A DNA stretch of 64,000 nucleotides from Lentzea nigeriaca (GCF_016907955.1 NZ_JAFBCX010000025.1:29368-93367), one strand, 5' to 3'; counted from the stretch's first letter, positions 51,804-61,079 are shown. Numbers and translations: made by a program. The notes: generated by a model not told the origin, from the sequence alone.

Positions 51804-53015
51804 TTGGACACCGCGGTCGCGCTGGGACATCTCGCGACGGCACTGGCCATCGGCTTGTTGCTGGGCGTGGAGCGGGAGCATGACAACGCCCGTGACTCGG
51901 TCCGGCCGGCGGGCTCGCGGACGTTCCCGGTGATCGCACTGGCTGGTGCGGTGAGCGCCGCGGTGTCCCCGATCGTGCTGGGCGTCGCGCTCGTGGCGGT
52001 CGCCGCGTTGGTGATCACCTGGTACGTGCGCACCGCGGAACCCGGTGCGACGACGGAGATCGCGGCCATCACGACCTTTCTCCTGGGCGCGCTGGCGTGG
52101 CAACGGCCCGAACTGGCGGTGCCGGTCGGTGTGGTGGTCGCTGCGTTGCTTGCCGCGAAACGGCCGTTGCACCGCTTCGCCCGCAAAGTCGTGAGCGATC
52201 AGGACATCCGTGACGCGATGATCCTTTTCGTCGTCGCGTTCGTGGTCTTGCCGCTGCTGCCGGATCGGCCGCTCGGTCCGTACGGGGTGCTGAACCCGAC
52301 AAGGGTGTGGTGGCTGGTCATCGCAGTGACGGTGATCGGCTGGGCAGGGTACGTGGCCGCGCGGGCGTTCGGGCAGCGCTGGGGCCTCCTGGTCACGGGG
52401 TTCGCCGGTGGGTTCGTGTCCGGTTCCGCGACGACCGCGGTGATGGCCCGCAAGTACCGCACCGTCGGCGCGGCAGCGTTTCCCGGGGCGGTGGCGGTGA
52501 ACCTGGCGACCCTCGCGCAGATCGTGGCCGTGACAACGGTGGCGAGCCCGCCGGTCGCCCTCCGGCTGCTCCCCGCGGTCGGCGCCGGCGCACTGGTGCT
52601 GCTGGTGGAGGTGGCGTGGCTGGTGTGGCGCACCAAACCGGCGGAGGCCGAGGACGAACCGGTGGTCGGCAGACCGATGTCGATCAAGGCGGCGTTGACG
52701 CTGGCCGCGGTCCTGGTGCTGTTCCTGGTGATCACCCGCGCGGCGGCCGAATGGCTGGGTGGCGGGGGAGTGGTGGCAGCGGGAGCGCTCGGCGGCCTCG
52801 CGGACGCGCACGCTGCGGCCATTGCCGCCGCTTCCCTTGCGCCACAGTCGATTCCTGTACACACGGCGGTGCTGGCCTGTGGCGCCGCGCTCGCCACGAA
52901 CACGGTCGTGAAGCTCATCCTCGCCGCAGTGGCTGGTGGACCGAAGTTCGCGCTGCAACTCGCCGCATGGCTGGCGCCGGTCGTGGCCGCGGTTGCGCTC
53001 GGAGTGGCCTGGTAG
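51804..53015 (+). CDS. MgtC/SapB-DUF4010 membrane protein
   Basis: A 403-residue polytopic protein with about eleven helices. The N-terminal region has the MgtC-like GLLLGVEREH (about 17-26) and FPVIALAGAVSA motifs; the C-terminal half (GFAGGFVSGSATTAVMARKY and ALGGLADAHAAAIA) is DUF4010. It is likely a cation or Mg2+-stress transporter-like protein, substrate unproven. A TTG at 51804 is the start that leaves the conserved N-terminus intact; no strong ribosome-binding site is visible, so it may be coupled to the DUF1918 gene. Confidence 0.8.
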   Translation: MDTAVALGHLATALAIGLLLGVEREHDNARDSVRPAGSRTFPVIALAGAVSAAVSPIVLGVALVAVAALVITWYVRTAEPGATTEIAAITTFLLGALAWQRPELAVPVGVVVAALLAAKRPLHRFARKVVSDQDIRDAMILFVVAFVVLPLLPDRPLGPYGVLNPTRVWWLVIAVTVIGWAGYVAARAFGQRWGLLVTGFAGGFVSGSATTAVMARKYRTVGAAAFPGAVAVNLATLAQIVAVTTVASPPVALRLLPAVGAGALVLLVEVAWLVWRTKPAEAEDEPVVGRPMSIKAALTLAAVLVLFLVITRAAAEWLGGGGVVAAGALGGLADAHAAAIAAASLAPQSIPVHTAVLACGAALATNTVVKLILAAVAGGPKFALQLAAWLAPVVAAVALGVAW

Positions 53016-53027
53016 GACGAAGGTCCC
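53014..53027. promoter_or_regulatory. DosR/DevR-like box (AGGACGAAGGTCCC)
   Basis: One mismatch to GGGACNNNNGTCCC, 60 bp upstream of the USP start at 53087. It overlaps the stop codon of the membrane-protein gene by two bases. Confidence 0.66.
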
Positions 53028-53086
53028 GCACTGCACGGGACCCCGGCCACTCACCGGTGATCACATCGGCCGGGAGGCTGAAGTGT

Positions 53087-53596
53087 ATGAGCGAGAACGA
53101 ATCCCGGCCCCTCGTGGTCGGCGTGGATGGATCGGCCGCAGCGCGGGCGGCGCTGGAATGGGCGGTGCAGGACGCTCGGCGGCGTGGGTGCAGGGTCGAC
53201 GCGGTCTCGGCGTGGCACCCGGACTACGGGTTCGTGATCGGCGCGGCGTCCGCCGAGATCGTGATGTCGATGTCGCCGGATGCGATGCGCGCCGCGGCGC
53301 AGGCCGGCCTGGACAAGGCGGTCGAAGGCTTCGAAGGCGTCGAGATCCGCCCAATCCTCGTCGAAGCCGATCCCCGGACCGCGTTGACCGAGGCGTCCAA
53401 GGACGCTGAGCTGCTCGTGGTCGGCAACCGCGGCCACAGCACGATCGTCGAGGCGCTACTGGGCTCGGTCAGCTCGTACTGCGTGCACCACGCCTCCTGC
53501 CCGGTGGTCGTGATCCGCGAACCCAAGACCGAACAGCAGGACGAGCGCCCCGTCGTCGACGTGGCCGTCCCGCTGACGCCTGGACCGTTGCTGTGA
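53087..53596 (+). CDS. Universal stress protein with C-terminal extension
   Basis: A 169-residue USP with PLVVGVDGSA (8-17) and the ATP loop VVGNRGHSTIVEALLGSVS. After the usual end CPVVVIRE it carries about 25 extra residues (TEQQDERPVVDVAVPLT) that are not part of the fold. The N-terminal region and promoter resemble those of the USP at 11769. Its stop overlaps the GTG start of the ATPase gene. Confidence 0.9.
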   Translation: MSENESRPLVVGVDGSAAARAALEWAVQDARRRGCRVDAVSAWHPDYGFVIGAASAEIVMSMSPDAMRAAAQAGLDKAVEGFEGVEIRPILVEADPRTALTEASKDAELLVVGNRGHSTIVEALLGSVSSYCVHHASCPVVVIREPKTEQQDERPVVDVAVPLTPGPLL

Positions 53597-55854
53597 GAGC
53601 ACGCCTCGGCCACGTCTTCCTGACGGGGGTAGTGCTCACCACGGTCGCGGGCGGGGTGGTGTGGCTTCAGGATCCGCACAGCGCGCGGATCTGGTGGGCC
53701 GTCGCGACAGCCGCGGCCGTCGTTCCCGCGGCGTGGTGGGTCGTCGAGGACATTCGCGCCAAGCGGTTCGGTGCGGATGTCCTCGCGGTGCTGGCCCTCG
53801 TCGGCACACTGGTGGTCGGTGAGTACCTGGCCGGCGCCGTTGTGGCCGTCATGGTCGGGACCGGACACGCGCTGGACGACTACGCGCGGCGGCGAGCCCG
53901 GCGGGACCTGAGCGCGCTGCTGGATCGAGCACCACAGCACGCTCAGGTGCGGCAGGCCGGTGGGCTTCGCGAGGTCGAGGTCGACGCGGTCGTGCCCGGA
54001 GACGTCGTTGTGGTGCGTCCCGGCGAGGTGGTGCCGGTGGACGGAGTTCTGCTCGGTGACGCGACGTTCGACGAATCGGTGCTGACCGGTGAGCCGGATC
54101 CGGTCAACCGGTTGCGTGGCGAACGCGTGCGCAGCGGCGTCCTGGTGGAAGGCACCGCGGTCGACGTGCAGGCCGCCTCCACGGCACAGGAGAGCACCTA
54201 CGCGGGAGTGGTCAAGCTGGCCGAGGAAGCGGCGGCCATGAGCGCGCCCGTCGTGCGCGTGGCCGACCGGATCGCCACGGTGTTCCTGCCCGTCGCCGTG
54301 CTGGTGGCGGGGCTGGTGACCGTGATGACGGGCGATCTGACGCGTGCGGTGGCCGTGCTGGTGACCGCGACCCCGTGCCCGTTGCTGCTCGCCGTGCCGG
54401 TCGCGATCACCGCGGGCATGTCGCGTGCAGCCCGTGTCGGTGTCGTTCTGCGGGACGGGCAGGCATTGGAAGCCTTGGGCAGCGCGCGGGTGGCGGTCCT
54501 CGACAAGACCGGCACCTTGACGGTCGGGCGACCCGTCGTGGTGGACATCGTTCCCGCGCCCGGCTGGACGGCGTCCGGCGTGCTCGGCGTCGCGGCCTCC
54601 GTCGAGCAACTGTCCACCCATGTGCTGGCATCGGCCGTGGTCGAGGCCGCGAGGACGGCCGAGCTGCCCGTGGAACCGGCTCAGGACGTGCACGAGCGCC
54701 CAGGTCACGGTGTCGGCGGACGCGTCGGGTCGTCGACGGTCTTCGTCGGAGCACGGGACGAGGAACCTGCCCAGGACTGGGAACGCGCGGTCGCGGGGAA
54801 GGCACGACTGGACGCGGCGACGCCGGTGTGGGTGAAAGCCGACGGCAAGTTCATCGGCGCGCTGCTGCTCCGCGATCCGCTGCGACGCGAGGCCGGGAGG
54901 ACCGTGCGGCGGCTGCGGGCGGCCGGTTTGCGCCGGGTGGTCATGCTGACGGGAGACCGTCCGGCGGTCGCACAGGACGTCGCGGGGATGCTCGGGCTCG
55001 ACGACGTGGTGGCTCGGTGCGCCCCCGCGGACAAGGTCGCGCGGGTCCGCGAGGAGCGGTCCGGCGGCATCACCGTGATGGTCGGTGACGGCATCAACGA
55101 CGCACCAGCGCTCGCTGCTGCCGACGTCGGAGTGGCGTTGGGGAACCGCGGCAGCGCGGCTGCCGCCCAGGCAGCGGACGCGATCATCCTGGACGACCGC
55201 ATCGACCGGCTTGCCGACGGTGTGGAGATCGCCGCACACGCCAAGCGAATCGCCTTGCAGAGCGCGACGGCCGGCATGGGGCTGGCGGTCGTGGCGATGG
55301 GCTTCGCCGCCGTCGGACTCCTCCCCGCAGTCGGCGGTGCGCTCGTTCAAGAGGCGATCGACGTCGCGGTGATCCTCTACTCGCTGCGTGCTCTCCTTCC
55401 GTTGCGGCACAGGAGGATGCGACCGGAAACGACCAGGCTGCTGGCCAGGTTCGACGCGGAGCACACCCTGCTGCAGGAAGTGCGGGACGCGGTGCGCGTA
55501 GCCGCGGACGGACTGCACGCGGGCATGACGGCGGATGCGGCCGAAGCCGTGCGGCACGCGCACCGGCTGGTGGTCGAGCGCCTCCTCCCTCACGAACGTG
55601 CTGAAGAGCACGAGCTCTACCCGGTGCTGACCGCGGAGTTCGACGACCAGCACGCGACCGTTCCGATGAGCCGTGGCCACGCCGAGATAGAACGGCTGGT
55701 GCGCCGGCTCGGCCGACACCTCGACGAGTCCGGCGGGCTGACCGCGGACCAGGTCGACGACCTGCGCGCCACTCTCTACGGCCTTGACGCCGTGCTTCGC
55801 CTGCACTTCGCGCAGGAGGAAGAAAGCTACTTCGTGCTCGCGGACTCGCGCTGA
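53593..55854 (+). CDS. P-type ATPase with C-terminal hemerythrin-like domain (fusion)
   Basis: A 753-residue protein. Residues 1-610 are a short P1B-like ATPase: actuator GEPDPV in place of TGES-type (LTGEPDP at about 166), TPCP motif with C262 in the metal-pathway helix, DKTGT with D304, VMLTGDRP and GDGINDAPAL. It has no HMA domain. Residues 615-753 are a four-helix hemerythrin-type HHE domain: H624 (FDAEHTLL), H667-E671-E672 (HERAEEHELYP), H696 (MSRGHAEI) and H738-E742-E743 (HFAQEEESYF), in the order expected for a diiron site. A diiron sensor or carrier attached to a metal pump suggests oxygen-, NO- or iron-controlled transport (inference). GTG start by overlap with the USP gene. It precedes the acyl-CoA synthetase. 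Confidence 0.88.
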   Translation: MRARLGHVFLTGVVLTTVAGGVVWLQDPHSARIWWAVATAAAVVPAAWWVVEDIRAKRFGADVLAVLALVGTLVVGEYLAGAVVAVMVGTGHALDDYARRRARRDLSALLDRAPQHAQVRQAGGLREVEVDAVVPGDVVVVRPGEVVPVDGVLLGDATFDESVLTGEPDPVNRLRGERVRSGVLVEGTAVDVQAASTAQESTYAGVVKLAEEAAAMSAPVVRVADRIATVFLPVAVLVAGLVTVMTGDLTRAVAVLVTATPCPLLLAVPVAITAGMSRAARVGVVLRDGQALEALGSARVAVLDKTGTLTVGRPVVVDIVPAPGWTASGVLGVAASVEQLSTHVLASAVVEAARTAELPVEPAQDVHERPGHGVGGRVGSSTVFVGARDEEPAQDWERAVAGKARLDAATPVWVKADGKFIGALLLRDPLRREAGRTVRRLRAAGLRRVVMLTGDRPAVAQDVAGMLGLDDVVARCAPADKVARVREERSGGITVMVGDGINDAPALAAADVGVALGNRGSAAAAQAADAIILDDRIDRLADGVEIAAHAKRIALQSATAGMGLAVVAMGFAAVGLLPAVGGALVQEAIDVAVILYSLRALLPLRHRRMRPETTRLLARFDAEHTLLQEVRDAVRVAADGLHAGMTADAAEAVRHAHRLVVERLLPHERAEEHELYPVLTAEFDDQHATVPMSRGHAEIERLVRRLGRHLDESGGLTADQVDDLRATLYGLDAVLRLHFAQEEESYFVLADSR

Positions 55855-55866
55855 GGAAGGATCGAC

Positions 55867-58460
55867 ATGGACCGGCAGCCGGCACCCGTGCGGGCGCTTT
55901 TGACCGACGGCTCGGTCGTCGAGGTGCGCGAGCTGGGACCGGGCGACGTCACGGCATTGCTCGACCTGCACCGCTCGCTCCCGGTGGAGGACCAGTACCT
56001 CAGGTTCTTCAGCACCTCGCCGCGGCAGCTCGAGGACTTCGTGCAGCGGATGGTGTCCCCTGACGAGCCGAGGCACGTGGTGCTGGGCGTGTTGCGGGAG
56101 GGTCGCCTGCTCGGGGCCGCGAGCTACGTCGTCGAGCGCGTTCCTGAACACGCCGAAGTCGCACTCGTCGTGTCGCACGCCGAGCAGACACACGGTGTCG
56201 GCACGTTGATGCTCGAGCACCTCGCGTCCCTGGCTCGCAGCCAGGGCATCCGTAAGTTCACCGCGGAAGTGCTCACGATGAACTTCCGCATGCTGCGGGT
56301 GTTCACCGACATGGGTCTGGTGTGGACGGTCGTGCCGGACGGTGACGTCGTCCACGTCGACCTCGGCCTCGAGCCCTGCGAGCGCTATCTCGACGCGGTC
56401 GCCGAACGCGAAGCGAAAGCGGACGTCGCGAGCCTGACCAACGTGTTGCGACCACGTTCGATCGCGGTGGTCGGAGCGAGCCGGTCACCGAACTCCGTGG
56501 GCCACGCCGTGCTGCGCAACCTCGTGCAGGGCAACTTCACCGGCGACCTGTACGCGGTCAACCCGCACGCGAAATCGGTCGCCGGAGTGGACTGCTGTGC
56601 CTCGGTGACCGAACTGCCGGAAGCCCCCGACCTCGCGGTGCTGTGCGTGCCGGCGAAAGCCGTGCCCGGTGTCGCGGAGGAGTGCGGACGCCGCGGCGTC
56701 CGCGCGTTGGTCGTCATCTCGTCGGGCGTTGACCCCGACGAACTCATGAAACCCGTGCGCGCACACGGCATGCGTTTGGTCGGCCCGAACTGTCTCGGTG
56801 TGTCGACGAGTTCGCCGGCGGTGCGGATGAACGCGACCTTCACCGTCCACGACCCGCTCGCGGGCGACATCGGGCTGGTCACCCAGTCCGGCGGTGTCGC
56901 TATCGCCGTGCAGGAGGAGCTGCGGCGGCTCGGCCTCGGAATGTCCGGTCTGGTCTCCACCGGTGACAAGCTCGACATCAGCAGCAACGACCTGCTCATG
57001 TGGTGGAAGGACGACGCGGAGACCCGGATCATCGCCCTGTACCTGGAGTCCTTCGGCAACCCGCGCAAGTTCTCCCGGCTGGCCCGCGAGGTGGCCAAGC
57101 GCAAACCCGTGATCGCGATCCGTGCGGCGAGCAGCGAGGCAGGGCAACGGGCGGCGGCCTCGCACACCGCTTCGACGGCCACACCGTCGGTCACCAGGGA
57201 CGCGTTGTTCCGGCAGGCGGGCGTGATCGCGGTCGACGGCGTGCCGGAGCTGGTCGACGTCGTGCTGGCGTTGCGGCAACCGGTGCCGGGAGGCAGGTCC
57301 GTCGCCGTGCTGAGCAACGCGGGCGGTCTCGGCGTACTGGCTGCGGACGCATGCGTCCGCAACGGGCTGCGGATGGCGGAGCTGTCCGCCGCGACCTCGA
57401 ACGTGTTGACCGAACTCGTCGCGCCGGCCGCGAGCGTGCACAATCCGGTCGACACGATCGCGGTCGTGGACGAGGAAACGTTCGCCCGCTGCTCGACGTC
57501 ATCGGCGCGGACTCAGCGGTCGACGCGGTGATCACCGTGACCGTGCCGACCGCGCTCGGTGATCCCACTGGCGCGGTGCACAGACTGGCCGACAAGCCGG
57601 TCCTCGCGGTGCGAACCGGTCAGACCGAATGGCTTGCGGGCGACGTGCCCTGTTACGCCGCACCGGCCCGAGCCGCCACGGCGCTGGCCCGGCTGGCGGA
57701 ACGCGCCGAGTGGCTCGACCGGCCGCGGGAGTACCCGAAGCCGACCGGTGTCGATCTGCAGACCGCCCAGGGGATCGTCGCCCGCAACAGGGAGGGCTGG
57801 CTGCCGCCGGACGAGGTCGTGCGCCTGCTGAAGGCGTTCGGACTCCCGGTGCTGGGCGGAACCCTCGCGACGACTGAGGAGCACGCGGTGGCCGCACAAC
57901 GCGCCTACGACGGCCCGGTCGCGATGAAAGCCGTGGCGGAGGACCTGTTGCACAAGAGCAAAGGCGGTGGAGTGGTACTCGGCGTCGCCGGCGAGGGTGC
58001 GGTCGCGGAGGCGTTCCGCGCCTTCCAGGACCGTTTCGGTGACCGCCTGCGCGGCGTGTTCGTGCAGCCGATGGCATCGGGGGAGCGGGAACTGCTGGTG
58101 GGCGTCGCCACCGACGCCAAGTTCGGACCGCTCGTGGTGACCGGACTCGGTGGTGTCGACACCGACTTGATCGACGATCGCTCCGCCGCGCTGGCGCCAC
58201 TGTCCACAGCGGACGCTGACGACCTGATGCGCGGCTACCGCGCTGCCGGTGCGGTGCTCGAGGGAACCGATGAGGCAGCTGTACGCGACGTCCTGCTGCG
58301 CGTGGCCGACCTCGCCGCAGCATTGCCCGAAGTTACCGAGCTGGACATCAACCCGCTCATCGTGACGAGCACTGGCTGCCTGGTGGTGGACGCCAGAATC
58401 CGCGTCGCCCCCGCCCAGCCCATCGACCCGTTTCTGCGTCAACTGAGGAGGACGAGATGA
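55867..58460 (+). pseudogene. GNAT domain plus ADP-forming acyl-CoA synthetase, one-base frameshift
   Basis: An N-terminal GNAT acetyltransferase (about 1-165) is followed by the CoA-binding and succinyl-CoA-ligase-like domains of NDP-forming acyl-CoA synthetases (LRPRSIAVVGAS from about 194; GPNCLGV; SGGVAIAV) and an ATP-grasp half (KAFGLPVLGG, GPVAMKAVAEDLLHKSKGGG). The first half ends early at 57531 because one base is missing near 57488; the second half continues one frame over to 58460. Both halves keep good codon use and family motifs. H433 (SHTAS) matches the phospho-histidine of catalytically active ADP-forming synthetases, which Pat-type acetyltransferases have lost. It would make ATP from acetyl-CoA. 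Possibly a sequencing error. Confidence 0.78.
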
Positions 58461-58912
58461 GCACGACAGCAACCCCGATCGTCGTGGGAGTCGACGGAAC
58501 GCCGGCATCGGATCGTGCGCTCCGGTGGGCAATGGACGAGGCCGTGGTGCGCCGTTGCCCGCTGCATGTCGTCAACGCCTGGAACTACGAGCCGATGGTG
58601 GACTGGCGGGAGCACGCCGTGCAGCAGGCCGAAGCCGAGTCGGAGGCGCTGATCGGTGAGGCGGTGCGCGCGGCCTCGGCAGGACGTGCCGAGTTGCCCG
58701 AGATCGTCCAGCGAAGCCTGCGCGGATATGCGGCCGAGGTGCTCGAGAAGGCCTCCGAGGACGCTGCACTGCTGGTCGTCGCATCGCACACCGGCCACCG
58801 GATGCGTCAGATCGTGCTGGGCTCGACGAGCATGCACGTCGTTCGGCATGCACACAGCCCGGTCGTCGTGATTCCGGTGACCGACCGGGAGTCGGCTGAG
58901 GTGGCTCGATGA
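58457..58912 (+). CDS. Universal stress protein
   Basis: A 151-residue USP with PIVVGVDGTP (7-16) and VVASHTGHRMRQIVLGSTS in the ATP-loop position, the same variant as in its paralogue at 12289; EPMVDW and HVVNAW are also shared. It starts by ATGA overlap with the acyl-CoA synthetase stop, and its own stop overlaps the CBS gene start. Confidence 0.88.
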   Translation: MSTTATPIVVGVDGTPASDRALRWAMDEAVVRRCPLHVVNAWNYEPMVDWREHAVQQAEAESEALIGEAVRAASAGRAELPEIVQRSLRGYAAEVLEKASEDAALLVVASHTGHRMRQIVLGSTSMHVVRHAHSPVVVIPVTDRESAEVAR

Positions 58913-59295
58913 AGGCCCGTGACGTGGCGACTGGTCCGCTCGTGACCGTCGGACCGCGTGACTTCGCTCGGCACGCCGAGGGCCTCATGGACGACTTCGG
59001 CCTCACGATGCTGCCGGTGGTCGACGAGGACGTGTTTCTCGGCGTGGTGACGAAGGCGGCCTGCGCGGGTGCCAGTGGCAAGGTCGAGCACGTGATGTCG
59101 CAACCGGTCCTGACCTTCGGCCCGGAGACGGATGCGGCGACGCTGTACGACGCGATGACGCTCCGTGGGGCGCTCAGCGTGCCCATTCTCGACGACGGCC
59201 GGATCGTCGGCGTGGTGACGACGTGCGATGTGCTTCGGGCGATCAGCCACGGCGACCCGCACCTGCGAGTCGGTCCTGCCGGTCTCCCCGGCTGA
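58909..59295 (+). CDS. Short CBS-pair protein
   Basis: A 128-residue protein made almost entirely of two CBS motifs (ARDVATGPLVTV...LPVVDEDVFLGVVT and VEHVMSQPVLTF...VPILDDGRIVGVVTTCDVLRA). It resembles Hrp1-type dormancy proteins in size. No BON-like end, unlike the copies at 11135 and 49603. ATGA overlap with the USP upstream; it ends the operon that begins with the USP at 53087. Confidence 0.82.
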   Translation: MKARDVATGPLVTVGPRDFARHAEGLMDDFGLTMLPVVDEDVFLGVVTKAACAGASGKVEHVMSQPVLTFGPETDAATLYDAMTLRGALSVPILDDGRIVGVVTTCDVLRAISHGDPHLRVGPAGLPG

Positions 59296-59299
59296 CCGC

Positions 59300-59806
59300 G
59301 TGACGGAGACTCCGATGGACAGGCTGAGGCGGGACGTCCATGAAGGGGAGCCGTACCGCCTGCAGACCGAGCTGGTGAAGCTGCAGGAGTGACTCGGGGA
59401 GACCGGCGCGCGGCTCGTCGTCCTGTTCGAGGGACCGCTGGACCGGAGCTGGTACAACCGCGCCGGGGTGGAAACGGGTGACGGGCTACTGCACGCCGGA
59501 GCGGCACCGGTTGTTCCTGCGGCAGTGCCCGGTGTTCGAGCGGACGCTCGCCGAGGACGGCATCCTGCTGCGCAAGTACACCGACACCGCCGAGTCACGC
59601 TGATACGTGGTGGAAGGCGACGACAAGCGGCGGGCGAGGATCAACATGATCGCCCATCCGGTGACCACGATCGACTATCACGAGGTGACTCGACCCGGGA
59701 TCACGCTGACGCACCCCCGCAGGCACAGGGCTACCAGCGCACCGCGCGCACGTTGCAGCGCGAAGTTCCCGACCGGGCGGGGGATCTCGATGTCCAGTCC
59801 GGCTGA
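59300..59806 (+). pseudogene. Polyphosphate kinase 2 (PPK2) pseudogene
   Basis: Pieces of a PPK2 can be read in order: LQTELVKLQE, then TGARLVVLFEG, DRSWYNRAGV, YCTPERHRLFLRQCPVFER, YVVEGDDKRRARINMIAH and GYQRTARTLQREVPDRAG. Two TGA stops (59390-59392 and 59601-59603) fall exactly where the family has conserved Trp (TGG). The Walker A part between VVLFEG and DRSWYNR and a segment before YVVEG are deleted, and the frame shifts near 59475 and after 59690. The enzyme used polyphosphate to make nucleoside di- or triphosphates; this copy cannot work. Confidence 0.85.
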
Positions 59807-59875
59807 GCGATGGTCGCCTACAGGTTGGCGGCGTGCGCCCGTGGCACTGGAGGCCTCATCGGCGTGACTGGACGA

Positions 59876-59913
59876 CGGAAATGGGTCACCGCGGCCGCGG
59901 TGACCCATTTCCG
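59876..59913. terminator. 38-bp perfect palindrome (hairpin terminator)
   Basis: Bases 59876-59894 and 59895-59913 are exact reverse complements (19-bp arms, centre GCGGCCGC). It starts 9 bases beyond the DoxX stop on the minus strand and could stop transcription from both sides, including from the USP/CBS operon. Confidence 0.75.
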
Positions 59914-59921
59914 TGTCGTCG

Positions 59922-60473
59922 TCACTTGAGCCACGGGTTCGCCCGGACGAACGGCAGGTCGGCCCACCAGCGGGCCATACCCCAGACGGCGCCGGACGCC
60001 GTCGCCGCCACCACGATGAGCACCAGCGCGTACACGACGTGGTACTCGATGACCGGGTTGGTGGACATCGTCGCCTCGCCGGCCGAGTTCTGCTGCGCGG
60101 GCGGCCACTCCGCAGCCCACATCAGCAGCATCATCAGCGTGCCGGCGACAGCGGCGATCCGCAGGCCGATGCCGAGCACCAGCGCCACGCCGATCGCGAG
60201 CAGACCGACCATGAAGAGCGTGTCGGCCCACCAGGCGCCGGCCCAGTCGCGGAACGTCGACTGGAACGGTCCCACGTCGACCCGGCCGAGGAAGCCCTTG
60301 GTGGGCGAGCCTCCGGAGAACCACGCGTTCTTCGCCGGCGTGGCGTAGCCGAGCCCGAAGGCCTTGTCGAAGAAGGCCCACAGGAACAACAGACCGGTCG
60401 CGATGCGCAGCACCGCGAGTGACATCGCACCCGCGTCGATGCGGGTCCGGACAGGCACATCAACAGCAGACAT
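59922..60473 (-). CDS. DoxX family membrane protein
   Basis: A 183-residue protein with four helices (about 18-35, 85-108, 110-130, 142-165). 'SLAVLRIATGLLFLWAFFDKAFGLGYATP' is the family's first helix and turn, with GVALVLGIGLRIAA later. DoxX/DoxD-like proteins are linked to redox and thiol stress at the membrane (in mycobacteria with SodA and SseA). GGGAGG lies 6-11 bases before the ATG at 60473. A weak DosR-like box lies 62 bp upstream. Confidence 0.82.
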   Translation of the reverse strand: MSAVDVPVRTRIDAGAMSLAVLRIATGLLFLWAFFDKAFGLGYATPAKNAWFSGGSPTKGFLGRVDVGPFQSTFRDWAGAWWADTLFMVGLLAIGVALVLGIGLRIAAVAGTLMMLLMWAAEWPPAQQNSAGEATMSTNPVIEYHVVYALVLIVVAATASGAVWGMARWWADLPFVRANPWLK

Positions 60474-60534
60474 CGTTACCTCCCAGGTATTTCGCGTTGA
60501 GTACGAGCTTCACGCGCACACGGTGGCGCACCCA

Positions 60535-60548
60535 GGGTCCTTGGGGCC
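60535..60548. promoter_or_regulatory. Weak DosR-like box (GGGTCCTTGGGGCC)
   Basis: Three mismatches to GGGACNNNNGTCCC, 62 bp upstream of the DoxX gene start, matching the usual spacing. Confidence 0.4.
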
Positions 60549-60584
60549 GCGCTGGATGAGCCCGTTGGCGGTCGGCGTGTGGTT

Positions 60585-61079
60585 TCAGCGTGCGGCGACG
60601 AGCTGCTCGGCGATGTGGTTCGCCCAGAGGTCGATCGCGTCCCAGTCGCGGTAGTCGCCCGCCATGCTTCCCTGGGCCATCTTCCTGGCGAGGAAGCCGA
60701 CAGCGGTCTCCGGTGTGAGCCGTCCGCCGAAGGTGGTGGGCTGGTCCGCACCGATGCGAGTGGCGAGCTCGCGCACCTTGCGCGGTGCCTTCTGGGCGGA
60801 CAGGTCGCTGCCGAGCGGACCGCTGTGGAACAGCCACACCGGTTTCCTGGCGAGCGCGGGTGCATTGCGCTTCAGGAACTTCACCGCCTCGGTCCGCCAC
60901 CGGCCGGCGTAGAGCGCACTGCCCAGCACCACCGCCTTGTACGGCTCGACCGAGCGGACGTCCGCGACGTCCAGCACCGTCACCTCGTGCGAGGCCGAGC
61001 CGATCCGCGCCGCGATCGCCTCGGCGATTTCCTTGGTAGAACCCATCTTGGTCGCGTACGCGACGAGAATCTCAGTCAT
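60585..61079 (-). CDS. Flavodoxin-like protein
   Basis: A 164-residue flavodoxin-fold protein. 'EILVAYATKMGSTKEIAEAIA' (3-23) is the FMN phosphate loop, 'VVLGSALYAGRWRTEA' (50-65) the second FMN loop, and 'LARKPVWLFHSGPLG' (77-91) the third; the size is like menaquinone-dependent protoporphyrinogen oxidase (HemG) or long-chain flavodoxins. It carries electrons via FMN. The ATG at 61079 is chosen because the FMN loop begins there. It is divergent from the second flavodoxin and downstream of a candidate DosR-like site at 61138. Confidence 0.82.
   Translation of the reverse strand: MTEILVAYATKMGSTKEIAEAIAARIGSASHEVTVLDVADVRSVEPYKAVVLGSALYAGRWRTEAVKFLKRNAPALARKPVWLFHSGPLGSDLSAQKAPRKVRELATRIGADQPTTFGGRLTPETAVGFLARKMAQGSMAGDYRDWDAIDLWANHIAEQLVAAR

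Noticed and set aside
53224..56355. A 1043-codon open frame on the minus strand opposite the hemerythrin ATPase
   Set aside because: It is a third-codon-position shadow of the plus-strand genes: composition is rich in Arg/His/Asp/Gln with no recognisable motif, and it crosses three real genes.
57480..57500. Programmed ribosomal frameshift in the acyl-CoA synthetase
   Set aside because: No slippery run is present at the shift (TTCGCCCGCTGCTC) and no clear downstream structure; a one-base loss is simpler.
59300..59806. UGA read as tryptophan in PPK2, since both stops replace Trp
   Set aside because: The gene also has frameshifts and lacks the Walker A segment, and neighbours use TGA freely as stop.
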